The notes: generated by a model from the sequence alone, not told the origin. DNA of 64,000 bases from Bog-473 sp963750075 (GCA_963750075.1 CAVVPG010000006.1:1-64000); one strand, 5' to 3'. Positions 51,147 to 60,829 are shown, numbered from the stretch's first letter. Numbers and translations: made by a program.

Positions 51147-51959
51147 ATGCCCCGATCCACCACCGAGGCCGCACTGGGCCACCGGAACCTCATCGCGTTC
51201 AACCGGTCTCTCACCCGTTGGGGCAGCCGCGGCACGCTCGAGGAGGGTGGTGGGGCCGTCCTCTGCGCCGGCGGGACGTGGATCCCCGTCGTGGCGAACG
51301 GTGCGTTCCGGGACGACGACACCCTGCGCGCAGAGGTGCTCATCGACCGGGCAGACGCCTTCTTCGCGGGCCTGGCGCGTGGGTTCAGCGTCAAGGTGCG
51401 CGACAGCGGGGAGGACGACGACCTGCGGGCTGCGTGCGCGGCGGCCGGCCTCGAGCCGTTCGGGGAGCCGGTGCCCGAGATGATCCGGCTGGCGCCGCTC
51501 CCGGCGGCGGAGCCCGTCGAGGAGGTCGCCCTGCGCATCGTCGAGGACGAGGGAGGCTTGCACGACTTCGCCGCGGTCGACGCCGAGGCCTACGCGACCT
51601 ACGGCATGCCGGCCGAGGTCTTCACCGACCTGTTCGACCAGCCGGCGGAGCTGCTGGGGGATCCGGCGGCGCACGTCGTGGTGGCCTCGCGCGCCGGTGT
51701 GCCGGTGGCGACGGCCATGACGTACGAGAGCGACGGCGTGGCCAGCCTGCAATGGGTGGGCACGGTTCCCTCCGCACGCACCGCGGGGCTCGGTGCGCTG
51801 GTCACCGTCGCCGCGACGAACCTGGCCTTCGACCACGGCGCCTCGTCGTGCACGCTGCAGGCCTCGCCGATGGGCGCGCCGCTCTACCTCGCGCTGGGCT
51901 ACGAGACGATCTACCACTACGCCGACCACGTCCGCTGGCCCAAGCCACCCACGCAGTGA
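51147..51959 (+). CDS. GNAT family acetyltransferase
   Basis: The 270-residue protein carries a C-terminal GNAT fold: VVVASRAGVPVATAMTYESDGVASLQWVGTVPSARTAGLGALVTVAATNLAFDHGASSCTLQASPMGAPLYLALGYE. The acetyl-CoA binding loop is RTAGLGA. The N-terminal 120 residues are less similar and may form a second acetyltransferase-like half. It transfers an acyl group to an unknown amine. Independent of the sulfur operon, with about 60 bp between. Confidence 0.8.
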   Translation: MPRSTTEAALGHRNLIAFNRSLTRWGSRGTLEEGGGAVLCAGGTWIPVVANGAFRDDDTLRAEVLIDRADAFFAGLARGFSVKVRDSGEDDDLRAACAAAGLEPFGEPVPEMIRLAPLPAAEPVEEVALRIVEDEGGLHDFAAVDAEAYATYGMPAEVFTDLFDQPAELLGDPAAHVVVASRAGVPVATAMTYESDGVASLQWVGTVPSARTAGLGALVTVAATNLAFDHGASSCTLQASPMGAPLYLALGYETIYHYADHVRWPKPPTQ

Positions 51960-51992
51960 CCCGGGGCACGCCGGTGCCCGGATGCCGGGTGC

Positions 51993-52463
51993 TCAGGGCG
52001 TCCCCGCCTCCGCCTCCGCCTTGATCGCGGCGAGCGTGGCCGGGATGCCGGTCCGGGCGAGCTCGAATCGATTGTCGATCTGCGCCCCCGCGTCGGCACC
52101 GAAGCGCTCCTCGAACATGGCGACGCCACCGGGCAGGAACTCCCACGACTCTGTCAGCTCGGTCCCTGCCTGGGCGGGGGTGAGGACGTACCCCCACCGC
52201 GTCCACGAGCCGTTGACGACGAAGGCGAACTCACGACCTCGCTCGGCGACGACGACCTGCGATCGCGTCTCCCAGGTTCGTTCCGGAAGCTCGTTGCGCC
52301 CGGTGAACCATGCGCCCACTTCTGGTCCGGCGCCCTCGTCCCACCAGCATTCCTTGCAGACGGGGCTCCACGACCCCATCCGGGAGATGTCGGAGATCAT
52401 GTCGTAGAGGTCCTCGGGTGACCGGGCAATGACGATCGAATCCGAGTGCTCGAGCGTGCTCAT
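51993..52463 (-). CDS. SRPBCC-fold (polyketide cyclase-like) protein
   Basis: The 156-residue protein begins MSTLEHSDSIVIARSPEDLYDMISDISRMGSWSP, the typical N-terminus of START/SRPBCC proteins. It continues with WDEGAGPEVGAWFTGRN and TWETRSQVVVAERGREFAFVVNG, and a long C-terminal helix. It probably binds a hydrophobic ligand. A start at 52463 was chosen over a longer frame with no similarity. It lies between a convergent acetyltransferase gene and a divergent kinase gene. Confidence 0.82.
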   Translation of the reverse strand: MSTLEHSDSIVIARSPEDLYDMISDISRMGSWSPVCKECWWDEGAGPEVGAWFTGRNELPERTWETRSQVVVAERGREFAFVVNGSWTRWGYVLTPAQAGTELTESWEFLPGGVAMFEERFGADAGAQIDNRFELARTGIPATLAAIKAEAEAGTP

Positions 52464-52582
52464 GCCCGGATTCTGCCCCAGCGACGACAGAGATGCGACG
52501 GGACCGGCTGACCGGTGCCGGTGCCACTGCCGGGGGACGCGCCGAGGCCCCCGCGGCGGGATCACCGCTACCCTGACCGGTC

Positions 52583-53320
52583 GTGAGGGAACCCGGGCCA
52601 TTGGTGGCGGCCGGTCGGGACGCCGACATCTTCGAGTACGGACCCGGACGGGTGCTCCGGCGCTCCCGGGAGGGACGTTCGATGGCCGGAGAGGCTCGGG
52701 TCATGGAGCACCTGCGCTCCCAGGGGTTCCCCGTGCCCGCCGTCGAGGACGTGAGCGACGACGGCCTCGACATGGTGATGGAGCGCATCGAAGGCCCCGA
52801 CATGGTGGCGTTGATGGGCAAGCGTCCCTGGGCCATCCCCCGGCTCGGCCGGGAGCTGGCCGATCTCCATCGTCGCCTGCACGAGCTCATCGCGCCGGAC
52901 TGGCTGCCCGACGCCCCCGTCGGCCGCGGCGATCGTCTCCTCCACCTCGATCTCCACCCGCTGAACGTGATGATGAGCCCGCGGGGCCCGGTCGTCATCG
53001 ACTGGACCGGTGCGTGCCGAGGCGATCCGGCCGTCGATGTCGCACTGGCCTGGGTCCTCATGGCGGCCGGCGAGGTGCCGACCGGTCGGGTGATGCGCAT
53101 GATCCTCGGTCGCGCCCGCTCGGCCCTGGTGAAGAGCTTCGTCGACTCCTTCGGCGCCGAGATCGAGGCCGTGACGCGAGCTCTTCCCGACGCGGTCGCG
53201 TGGAAGGTGCATGATCCGCACATGTCCCCGGCCGAGCAGGCCCGCATGTGGCAGGTGGTGAAGGAGGCGGGCGGGACCGCCGCCGCTCAGGACCCGGACC
53301 CGAGGAGCCCGCGCACGTAG
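52583..53320 (+). CDS. Phosphotransferase (APH/choline kinase-like) family protein
   Basis: The 245-residue protein has the Brenner motif HLDLHPLNVMM (His-x-Asp, Asn), a metal-binding Asp in VIDWTGACRGDPAVDVALA, and an N-terminal lobe with PAVEDVSDDGLDMVMERIEGP. It probably phosphorylates a small alcohol or antibiotic. The 3' end overlaps the convergent DinB-like gene by 34 bp. The substrate is unknown. Confidence 0.82.
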   Translation: MREPGPLVAAGRDADIFEYGPGRVLRRSREGRSMAGEARVMEHLRSQGFPVPAVEDVSDDGLDMVMERIEGPDMVALMGKRPWAIPRLGRELADLHRRLHELIAPDWLPDAPVGRGDRLLHLDLHPLNVMMSPRGPVVIDWTGACRGDPAVDVALAWVLMAAGEVPTGRVMRMILGRARSALVKSFVDSFGAEIEAVTRALPDAVAWKVHDPHMSPAEQARMWQVVKEAGGTAAAQDPDPRSPRT

Positions 53321-53799
53321 GCGGCCTGGCCGACGTGCTGGAGGGAGTCGTCGGCGATGCTCACCAGACGCACGCCCAGGGTGACGGGCGGGTCCCAGCG
53401 GCGGTCGACCACCCGGTCGAGGTCGCCGGCGGCGAGCCCCCCGAGCATGGCCCTGGTGCGCTCGTCCACCTCGGCCAGGTAGCCGAGGAGCGCGTCGGGC
53501 CCGTCGGGCCGCACGGCCCGCACCTCGTCGGGCCCGTGGCCGTAGCCGGTGTTGGACGCATCGGGCGTGAGCCCGCAGCGCGCGGCCCACTCCCCCCGCT
53601 CCCAGATCTGCTCGGTACCGAGGAGCTCGGCGACGTGGTGGTCCTGCACCCGCGTGAGATGCCAGACCAACCACCCGATGGTGTTCGCCCCGAGGGCGGG
53701 GGCCTGCCGCAGCTGCTCGGCGTCGAGGCCGTCGACGACGTCGGCCGCCAGCGGCTCGATGCGGCCGAAGGTCTCGAGCAAGAGGGAGGAGACGTCCAT
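53287..53799 (-). CDS. DinB/DUF664-family (putative thiol-dependent) protein
   Basis: The 170-residue protein is a four-helix bundle with possible metal-binding residues His at NTIGWLVWHLTRVQDHH and the C-terminal DDSLQHVGQAAYVRG. This is the arrangement of DinB-like enzymes that act with mycothiol or similar thiols. The ATG at 53799 gives a standard length; a longer frame was discarded. Its 3' end overlaps the kinase gene. Confidence 0.85.
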   Translation of the reverse strand: MDVSSLLLETFGRIEPLAADVVDGLDAEQLRQAPALGANTIGWLVWHLTRVQDHHVAELLGTEQIWERGEWAARCGLTPDASNTGYGHGPDEVRAVRPDGPDALLGYLAEVDERTRAMLGGLAAGDLDRVVDRRWDPPVTLGVRLVSIADDSLQHVGQAAYVRGLLGSGS

Positions 53800-53911
53800 G
53801 GACAGCACCCTATGGACCTTCGCCGCTCGGTGGGACACCCCTCCTCCGGGTGCCGCGTAGTCTCTCGGAGCAGCAGGCCTCGTCACGCCGATGGTTGAAA
53901 GGAGGGACACG

Positions 53912-54358
53912 ATGGCCCAGGTCCACGGCCGCGGCGAAGGGGCCGCTCGCTACGTGGCCCGGGGCAGCGTGATGCTCTTCAAGGCCTTGGCGGCCCAGGA
54001 CGACGGCGACTTCTCGCTGATGGAGCGCACGCTGCCGCCCGGGGGGCGGCGGCCACCGACGCACCGCCATGCCGGCTGCTCCGAGGCCTACTTCGTCCTG
54101 GAGGGCACGGTGTCGGTCGTCGTCGACGGCGACGAGCTCCGGCTCGGGCCCGAGGACTTCGTGCTGGTCCCCCGCGGCGTCCCGCACACGTTCGGCAACG
54201 GAGGCGACCGGGAGGCCCGCCTCCTCGTCCTGCACGCGCCGGCCCTCGACGACTACTTCGCCGGGCTGCACGAACTGTGGAACCGCGACGCACCGCCCAC
54301 CCCCGACGAGGAACGGGCCCTCATGGCCCAGTTCGGGATGATGACCGGCGACGACTGA
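53912..54358 (+). CDS. Cupin-domain protein
   Basis: The 148-residue protein has cupin motif 1 THRHAGCSEAYFVLEGTVSVVVDG (His-x-His, Glu) and motif 2 LGPEDFVLVPRGVPHTFGN. A C-terminal helix (DDYFAGLHELW) follows. The ATG at 53912 has AAAGGAGGG. It may bind a metal and a small ligand. It is divergent from the DinB-like gene, with 112 bp between, and convergent with the large surface-protein gene. Confidence 0.82.
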   Translation: MAQVHGRGEGAARYVARGSVMLFKALAAQDDGDFSLMERTLPPGGRRPPTHRHAGCSEAYFVLEGTVSVVVDGDELRLGPEDFVLVPRGVPHTFGNGGDREARLLVLHAPALDDYFAGLHELWNRDAPPTPDEERALMAQFGMMTGDD

Positions 54359-54417
54359 GGCCCGCCGGTCCCGGGACCGGGTGCCGCCGGCGCGCCGACA
54401 AAGCCCCTTGGCGGGCC

Positions 54418-57400
54418 CTACCCGGTCGCCTCGACTGGGGAACCCGCCCCGGTTCGCCGTCGCCGTCGGACGACCAACACCGTCCACACGGAGACAATGA
54501 CGAGAAACGCCGCCACGAGGAGCACGGAGTCGGGAGCTTCGGGCAGGTCGGCTGGTGGCTGCCCGGCGTCCGTGGTGATCTCGACGTCCTCGACGGCGTG
54601 CCGGTCGTTCAGCTCGCCGTCTCCCGCCGTGAACCCGACGAGCACCTGAGGCGGCAGCGTCACCGCGGCCGAGGTGGCCGGTGTGCCGTCGACGCTGACG
54701 GAGAGGACTCCCCCCGACAGGGTCACGGCGATCTGGTGCGTCCCCTCCAGAGCCACCGGGCTGGGCACCTGGGACAACCAGTCGGTGGTGCCGTCGGCTG
54801 CGCCCTGGACGATCCCGATCTGCCCGGCGTAGGTGTCGAGCGCCACTGCGACCCCGGGGATCCCGGCGAACCCGAGGCCGCTCCCCGTCGCACCCAGGGC
54901 GGCAGGCCCGGCCGACGGGTCGGCCAAGGCCAGCGTGAGCCCGTCGGCCCCCGATCCGCCGCCGATGTCGCTCGTGAAGTCCACCGTCAGGTTGTCGGAA
55001 TTGGCGGGGACGGGCCAAAAGGCCGAGCCGGTCTCGAAGCTCCCGGTCGCGTCGGTCAGCTGCAGCTCCGTCCCCTGTTGGGTGGCGTGGCCGTTGAGAG
55101 TCCAGCCGCCCAAGCGCGGGTCCGGGATGGTGCCGGCGGGCGCGCCGATGCCGGCCACGGCGACGCCCTGGGTGCCGCTCCCGTCGCTCCCGGTGAGGTC
55201 CAGCGTCGCCGACGACGAGCCGATTTCGGACGGGGCGAACTGCACCTCGAGCGTGCGTTGCTGGCGCGGGAACACGGTGATCGTCCCGCCCGGCGGAGCG
55301 CCGACGAGCGAGAAGCCGTTGGAGGGGAGACCCGACAGCTGCACCGAGAGATTCGTCGTCCCCGGGTTCGAGACGACCACCGGTTGCTCGGGAGTGGTCG
55401 ACTCGTCGACCGCCCCGAAACCGAGGCTCTGGGGCGAGACCGCCAGCTGCGGCGCGCCGGAGGTCGTCGCCGCCGTCAACCCGACCGACACCGTCCCCTC
55501 ATCGGTGGTCATCCCGAAGAGGTCGGCATAGGAGCCCGTCGTCGAGGGAGGGTCGAAGGTGACGTGTGCGGTCACCGAGTCGCCGGGCGCGAGCGGGGTG
55601 CCGGGGGCGGGCAGGCCGGTGGTCGAGAAGACCCCCGTCGACGGGTCCAGGTCACCGGCGACGGTCACCGTTTGCGCCGATTCGTTCGTGAAGGACACCG
55701 GGAGCGTGACTGCCGCTGACCCGTTGTCCACCACGCCGAAGGACAGGGTCGACACCGACGCCGTGGGGGCGTTCGGGGGGACGGCTCCGGACCCGGTGAG
55801 CGACACGGTGGAGACCGATCCATCGGACCCGTGCACGACCAAGCTCGCATCGCTCTGCCCCGGTTGGTCGGGCGTGAAGGTCACCGGCACCGTCAGCTCC
55901 CCGCCCGCGGCGAGGGTGGCGGGCAGAGCCGGCCCGGGAGGGCCGGAGGTGAACTGCGAATCGCTGGTGCCCACGCCGGTGACCGTGACCGGGCGCGAGG
56001 CGGTGAGGGTGACGGTCGCCTGGGCGGGCGAGCCCTCGTTGACGGAGCCGAACGAGACGTCCGGGGCCGAGAGGGGGTCGGACTGGCCCAACGGGCCGAA
56101 GGCCAGCAGGTGCCCGTCGTTCGTGCCGAGGAAGACCCGTCCGCCGTCGACCGTGGGTGGTTCGAACTTGGACGCCGTTCCCACGGGGGCGCTCCAGACC
56201 TCCTGGAGCACCCCGCCCACGGGAACCGGCAGGTAGGCCCTCAGTTGGGACGACGACCCGTTGTCGTCGACGACCCAGACGAGGGCGCTTCCCGAGGTCG
56301 TCCCGTCCGAGGTCACCACGGCCGAGCTCGAGCCGTAGGGGAAGGTGTCGCTCGTCGATCCCGCCGTGGAGAACGCCGGGCCGCCGGCGGCGTCGACCGA
56401 CTCCTGGTAGGCGTAGAGCTTTCCCCCACCGTCCTCCACCTGCCCGGGCGAGCCGGTCGTCGGGTCGTAGAGCCAGCCGCCGTCGCCGGGCCAGGCCGCC
56501 GGGGTCGACCAGATGCCGCCGTTGTTGCCGAACTCGTCGACGGCGGCGTCGGTCCCGCCGGTGCCCTGGCCCTGCCCCCCCAGGTCGTCGCGATTCAGGA
56601 GATACAGCACCCCGCCCTTGCCGCCCTGGACCAGGAGGTCGGGGTCCGCCGTCGTGCCCATCTGATCGGGCAGCACGCTCACGCCACCCGCGCCGAGATC
56701 GAGGTCGTCCGGATTGAGGGCCGCGGCATCCGCCGGTGCGAAGAAATCCTTCGTGGCCAACGAGCCGTCGGGCTGCACGCTCACCCGTACGATCGACTGC
56801 CCGAGCGTGGTCGGTGGCGGCTGGGTCTGACCCGGTTCGGTCGGCGGGGTGGTGCCGTTGCCGGTGGCGAACAAGATCTGGCCCGGGCCGTCGGAGGCCA
56901 GGCCGGAGCCGCTCTGCCAGATCGACCCCGACTGCCCGATGCCGGCGCCGGCCTCGGTCGTCCACAACGTGGTCATGGCGGCGTTGGCGGTCGACACGCC
57001 GGCGATCCATCCCTGGTAGGGGTAGAGGTCACAGAAGCCCCCGAAGGCGGCGTAGACGACCCCGTTCACCAGCAGCAGGGCAGGGCGTTGGACGAGCATG
57101 TCGGGCGAGAAGACCGAGTTGGGGTCGTTGGCGGCGGGACCAGAGATCACCACCGGCCAGTCGGGGCGCTCGAGCCCGGTCGACACGCTCAGCGCGTGCA
57201 TCTCGAACTGCGTGGCCCCGCTGTCCCCGCTCACGTAGGACTTGGTCACCAGGTACGCGGTGCCCGTAGCGGGGTCGACGACCGGCGTGCCCGTGATCCC
57301 CGTCGTCGGCGAGATGTCCGTGCACCCGACATCGCTGGTGTTCCAGGGGGTGCCCAGGTGCCGGGTCCACTCCACCACCCCGGTGGACTCGTCGATGCCG

Positions 57401-57885
57401 GCGACGGTGTCGTTCTCGGTGGCGACCACCACCGTGCCGTCGTAGGTCACCGGTTGGGCGTAGACCTGCCCGTCGACGGCGGTCGAGTACAGCTGCCCGA
57501 ACGTGGAGGGTGTCACCTGCGCCGGCGAGAGAGACGGCTGGTTGTCCACCCAGCCGTCGCGCGCCGTCCCGGCCCCGCCCGTGACGGTGTCGGCCAGGGC
57601 CGGATGCGTAGGGTGGGAGACCCCCGCGACCAGCAAGCCGAGAGCCAACACGACCGCCGCGGCCGTGCAGCAAAGACGTCGGCGTACAACGGACTCGCCC
57701 CTGCCCTGATCGCGGATTTTCCTTCGTTCGCTCTGGACCCGATCGAAGCCTCGGGATGTCCTTCGACATCCGTGTTCGCAATGGCACTCAAACTCAACCG
57801 ATGGCCGGTGGCAAGTGGCAGGCGAACTCTGAGCGACCCAGGCAACCCCTAGGTGACGATTGTGCAATGGGAAGATGACATGCAC
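54418..57885 (-). CDS. Large membrane-anchored PQQ-like propeller/Ig-like/lectin-like surface protein
   Basis: The translation of up to 1155 residues has, in order: a hydrophobic export signal (LCCTAAAVVLALGLLVAGVSH), a PQQ-type beta-propeller (about 110-640; VVATENDTVAGIDESTGVVEWTRHLG, GGVLYLLNRDDL, GRVFLGTNDGHLLAFGP), three Ig-like repeats (about 645-940; PDVSFGSVNEGSPAQATVTL, STLSFGVVDNGSAAVTLPV, QSLGFGAVDESTTPEQPVV), a legume-lectin-like module (GGWTLNGHATQQGTELQLTD, GVAVALDTYAGQIGIV), and a C-terminal membrane span with a basic tail (VLVVRRRRRTG). It is probably a wall-exposed binding protein. The N-terminal start is uncertain: no ATG or GTG lies near the signal. Confidence 0.82.
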   Translation of the reverse strand: MHVIFPLHNRHLGVAWVAQSSPATCHRPSVEFECHCEHGCRRTSRGFDRVQSERRKIRDQGRGESVVRRRLCCTAAAVVLALGLLVAGVSHPTHPALADTVTGGAGTARDGWVDNQPSLSPAQVTPSTFGQLYSTAVDGQVYAQPVTYDGTVVVATENDTVAGIDESTGVVEWTRHLGTPWNTSDVGCTDISPTTGITGTPVVDPATGTAYLVTKSYVSGDSGATQFEMHALSVSTGLERPDWPVVISGPAANDPNSVFSPDMLVQRPALLLVNGVVYAAFGGFCDLYPYQGWIAGVSTANAAMTTLWTTEAGAGIGQSGSIWQSGSGLASDGPGQILFATGNGTTPPTEPGQTQPPPTTLGQSIVRVSVQPDGSLATKDFFAPADAAALNPDDLDLGAGGVSVLPDQMGTTADPDLLVQGGKGGVLYLLNRDDLGGQGQGTGGTDAAVDEFGNNGGIWSTPAAWPGDGGWLYDPTTGSPGQVEDGGGKLYAYQESVDAAGGPAFSTAGSTSDTFPYGSSSAVVTSDGTTSGSALVWVVDDNGSSSQLRAYLPVPVGGVLQEVWSAPVGTASKFEPPTVDGGRVFLGTNDGHLLAFGPLGQSDPLSAPDVSFGSVNEGSPAQATVTLTASRPVTVTGVGTSDSQFTSGPPGPALPATLAAGGELTVPVTFTPDQPGQSDASLVVHGSDGSVSTVSLTGSGAVPPNAPTASVSTLSFGVVDNGSAAVTLPVSFTNESAQTVTVAGDLDPSTGVFSTTGLPAPGTPLAPGDSVTAHVTFDPPSTTGSYADLFGMTTDEGTVSVGLTAATTSGAPQLAVSPQSLGFGAVDESTTPEQPVVVSNPGTTNLSVQLSGLPSNGFSLVGAPPGGTITVFPRQQRTLEVQFAPSEIGSSSATLDLTGSDGSGTQGVAVAGIGAPAGTIPDPRLGGWTLNGHATQQGTELQLTDATGSFETGSAFWPVPANSDNLTVDFTSDIGGGSGADGLTLALADPSAGPAALGATGSGLGFAGIPGVAVALDTYAGQIGIVQGAADGTTDWLSQVPSPVALEGTHQIAVTLSGGVLSVSVDGTPATSAAVTLPPQVLVGFTAGDGELNDRHAVEDVEITTDAGQPPADLPEAPDSVLLVAAFLVIVSVWTVLVVRRRRRTGAGSPVEATG

Positions 57886-57993
57886 TCGCAGCAGGCGGTC
57901 GCGGCGGCCTTGACGGGCTGAGCGCGGGGCGATCGGGATGCTGTGAGGCGACCTTGGCCGGGTCCTGCGAGCCGAGCCCTTCCGGTGCCCGGG

Positions 57994-58782
57994 TCAGGTG
58001 CCGCCGGCGATCTCCACGTCGGGCGACTGGATGTCGTAGCGGGCCCGGGCGGTGTAGGCCACCAGGATCACGACCACGGAGGTCATCACGAGCGCCGTCT
58101 GCCAGTCGCCGAAGTTGGCACCGCTCAAGCTGTGGCTCTTGCTGAAGTAGTCGGCCAGCGACGCCCCGACGGGTCGGGTGATGACGTAGGCGAACCAGAA
58201 GGAGAAGATGGCGTTCCACTTGAGGAACCGCCAGCCGGCCCAGGGGATCAGGATCACGCCACCGAAGAGGACGGCCGAGCCGAGGTAGCCGAGACCGAGC
58301 GTCGTCGCGGCAAAGTCGCCCACCGCCGTGCCCAGGCAGAAGGTCGCGAAGACGACGGCCCAGTAGTACTTCTCCCGCCGGTTCGTGGTGATGCTGTGGA
58401 TGTCCAGCGAGTGCTCGCTCCCGTTCCACAGGTAGAAGATGGCAGCCAGCGCCAGCAACCAGAACAACGACGTCACGGCGTAGGGCATGCCGAAGACGAG
58501 GTGCATCGTGTCGGCGACGCCCGTCCCGGCCGTCGCGATGGCGAGCGCGAGGAACCAGTACGTGATGGCCGAATAGCGACGTGCCGCGAATTGCAGGAGC
58601 AGCGCCAGGCCGAACATGGAGACCTCGACGACGACGCCGAGCTTCTTGTTCGAGACGAACATGTCGGAGATGGCCTCGCCGGCCGCGGTCGTGGAGATCT
58701 TGATCACCCAGAAGAGCGCGGTGACCTCGGGCACCTTGGCGGCAAGCGGCTGCTGATTGAACACCCGGAGCGGTGAGCGCAC
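57994..58782 (-). CDS. COG4705-type integral membrane protein
   Basis: The 262-residue protein has about seven membrane spans and the family segments VPEVTALFWVIKISTTAAGEAISDMF near the N-terminus, YWFLALAIATAGTGVADTM, YWAVVFATFCLGTAVGDF, and VITRPVGASLADYFSKSHS toward the C-terminus. Function is unknown in the family. The GTG at 58782 follows AAGGAG by about 11 nt. A 253-bp non-coding gap follows upstream to the oxidoreductase gene. Confidence 0.82.
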   Translation of the reverse strand: MRSPLRVFNQQPLAAKVPEVTALFWVIKISTTAAGEAISDMFVSNKKLGVVVEVSMFGLALLLQFAARRYSAITYWFLALAIATAGTGVADTMHLVFGMPYAVTSLFWLLALAAIFYLWNGSEHSLDIHSITTNRREKYYWAVVFATFCLGTAVGDFAATTLGLGYLGSAVLFGGVILIPWAGWRFLKWNAIFSFWFAYVITRPVGASLADYFSKSHSLSGANFGDWQTALVMTSVVVILVAYTARARYDIQSPDVEIAGGT

Positions 58783-59035
58783 GCTCGTGTGGTCTCCTTG
58801 TCTCGTTCCGTGTCGGGGAGAACGTCGTGGGGCGGCGGATCCGGCGCCGCCGCGGGCCATGGTAACGCCACGGCCACCCGGGAGAAATGACGCGCCGTCG
58901 GTCCATCACCCCTGGCCACAGGTGGTTTCCGGTCCGGCACTCCCACCTGGGGATGAGCTGTCACGACGCGATTTCATCCTGAAGGAGGAGTGCGGGACGC
59001 CGGGCCGCGGCCCTCGCCGGAGTTGCGGCTGCCGC

Positions 59036-60100
59036 CTAGTGACCTGCGCTGATCGGCGCGCCATTCCCGGCGGCCGAGCGGTAGGCGGCGTCGACGAGGC
59101 GATGGGCGGCCAGGGCGACGTCGAGCCCGGGCTCGGGCGCCGACCCGGCGGTCACGGCGTCGACGAAGGCGCGGTCAGCCTCCACGTAGGCGCGCACGGC
59201 GAGCCCGACCTCGTCGTCGGCGAGGGGCAGCGCGTCCACCCACCCGGGCGACGGGCAGGCCCGCACCTCGGTGCCCTCGTTCGTCTGCACGTGGAGCGGC
59301 CCGCGGAACTCGTCCTCCAGCCAGACCATGCCCTCCCGGCAGAACACCTCCACCCGCCGCGTCGAGCCCCGGGTCAGAATGTCGTGCCAGACGCTCGTGA
59401 GGTGCGCCTCGACGCCCGACGCGAACGACAGGGACACGGTGGCGAGGTCCTCCACCCCCTCGTGGCCGGCGTGGTTGGCCGTCCGCGCCGCCACCGCGTC
59501 CACCTCGCCGAAGCAGAAACGGAGGATGTCGACGTCGTGGATGGAGTGCTCTATCAGGCAGCCCCCGCCGGCCTGTGCGACGTCGGCCCGCCACTGCGAC
59601 GCGTAGGTGCCCCGGATGGGGAAGTACTGGTCGTCGCGGAACACCGCCGCCATCGGGGCTCCGAGCGCCCCGCTCCCCAGCAGGTCGCGCAGTGCCCGGA
59701 AGACGGGGGCGCTCCGCAGCACCAGCCCGCTCTGGCCGGCCATGCCGGACGCGGTGACGGCGTCGACGAGTGCGCTGGCGCGGTCCAGGTCACGGTCGAG
59801 GGGCTTCTCGCAGAACACGGCGCAACCGGCGGCCAGCGCCTCGTCCACCGCGGCCCGGTGCGCGGCGGTCGGCGTGCAGACCCAGACGGCGTCGCACCGT
59901 GCCGCGACCTCGGCCGCGCTCGCCACGACGGCCGCGCCGCCGGCGCCCATGCCGTCGGCGAAGCCCCGGGCCCGTCGCTCCCGCTGGTCGTGGACGGCCA
60001 CGATGGACGCGTCCAGCACGCCCCCGTCGATCATCGCCTTCAGGCCGAGCCCGTGCGCCCAGGCGATCAGCCCGGTTCCCACGACGCCGATGCGCAGCAT
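59036..60100 (-). CDS. Gfo/Idh/MocA family oxidoreductase
   Basis: The 354-residue protein has an N-terminal NAD(P) motif GVVGTGLIAWAHG, the VWVCTPTAAHRAAVDEALAAG segment and CEKPLDRDLDRA (EKP), and a C-terminal substrate domain with GGGCLIEHSIHDVDILRFCFG. Such enzymes act on sugars or inositols. The ATG at 60100 gives a standard length. It is 32 bp downstream of the ACT-domain gene, so cotranscribed with the operon beyond. The substrate is unknown. Confidence 0.88.
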   Translation of the reverse strand: MLRIGVVGTGLIAWAHGLGLKAMIDGGVLDASIVAVHDQRERRARGFADGMGAGGAAVVASAAEVAARCDAVWVCTPTAAHRAAVDEALAAGCAVFCEKPLDRDLDRASALVDAVTASGMAGQSGLVLRSAPVFRALRDLLGSGALGAPMAAVFRDDQYFPIRGTYASQWRADVAQAGGGCLIEHSIHDVDILRFCFGEVDAVAARTANHAGHEGVEDLATVSLSFASGVEAHLTSVWHDILTRGSTRRVEVFCREGMVWLEDEFRGPLHVQTNEGTEVRACPSPGWVDALPLADDEVGLAVRAYVEADRAFVDAVTAGSAPEPGLDVALAAHRLVDAAYRSAAGNGAPISAGH

Positions 60101-60132
60101 CCCACGGACACTAGGCGTCCCGGTCGGGCCGG

Positions 60133-60822
60133 TCAGTGTTCGGAGGCTTGTCGGCGTGGCGGTCTGCCGTGCTCGCGCCAGCCGAACGCGTCGATCAGGC
60201 GCGCCGCCACCATGACGAGCATGGCGATCTCGCGGCGCTCGCGCCGCCTGATCGGCGCGGGGCGCCCGCCGCACACCGTGAGCCCCGTCTCGGGGACCGG
60301 CTCGACGAAGACGCCCGAACCCGTCGTGTCGTTGGACGGGTCGGCCCCGCTGCGCGAGCCCTCGGCGAACGCGGCCACCCACCGCACCGATGGCACGTCC
60401 TCGCCGTGCACCTCGGAGAAGGCCCCGAGCGCGTCGTCGGCCAGGGCCAGCCAGGACAGCCCGAAGAGCGCGATCAGGTGCCCGGTCAGCGCGTTCATGG
60501 CCGCCGTGGGCGTGGCGGCCTGCAGGATGCCCGCGGCGGCCGCCAGGACGGTGTCCTCCCGGTCCGGCGCCTCCCCGAGCAGCTCGGTCACGTCCTCGAC
60601 GCCGGCACCGGGGACGTTGCGCACCGCCCGGCACACCGCGTCGACCGCAGCGGGATCGTCCGGCAGCTCCACCACCAGCTCGTCGATCGCCACCCCCGCC
60701 TCGCGCTCGAGCACCTCCAGCCCCACGACGTTGCCCTTCAGCGCGCCGATCTCGGCCGCCACCGCCCCCAGGACGCCCGGGGCGTCGGGCAACCAGATCC
60801 GCATGCGGGTCAGCACCGGCAC
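60133..60822 (-). CDS. ACT-domain protein
   Basis: The 229-residue protein starts with an ACT-like ligand-binding domain (RMRIWLPDAPGVLGAVAAEIGALKGNVVGLEVLEREAG), then a second domain with LLGEAPDREDTVLAAAAGILQAATPT and a GSGVFVEPVPETGLTVCGG segment that may form a GAF-like fold. ACT domains sense amino acids or similar. It lies 7 bp after the transglutaminase gene, in the same operon. Confidence 0.75.
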   Translation of the reverse strand: MPVLTRMRIWLPDAPGVLGAVAAEIGALKGNVVGLEVLEREAGVAIDELVVELPDDPAAVDAVCRAVRNVPGAGVEDVTELLGEAPDREDTVLAAAAGILQAATPTAAMNALTGHLIALFGLSWLALADDALGAFSEVHGEDVPSVRWVAAFAEGSRSGADPSNDTTGSGVFVEPVPETGLTVCGGRPAPIRRRERREIAMLVMVAARLIDAFGWREHGRPPRRQASEH

Positions 60823-60829
60823 GCCGTTC

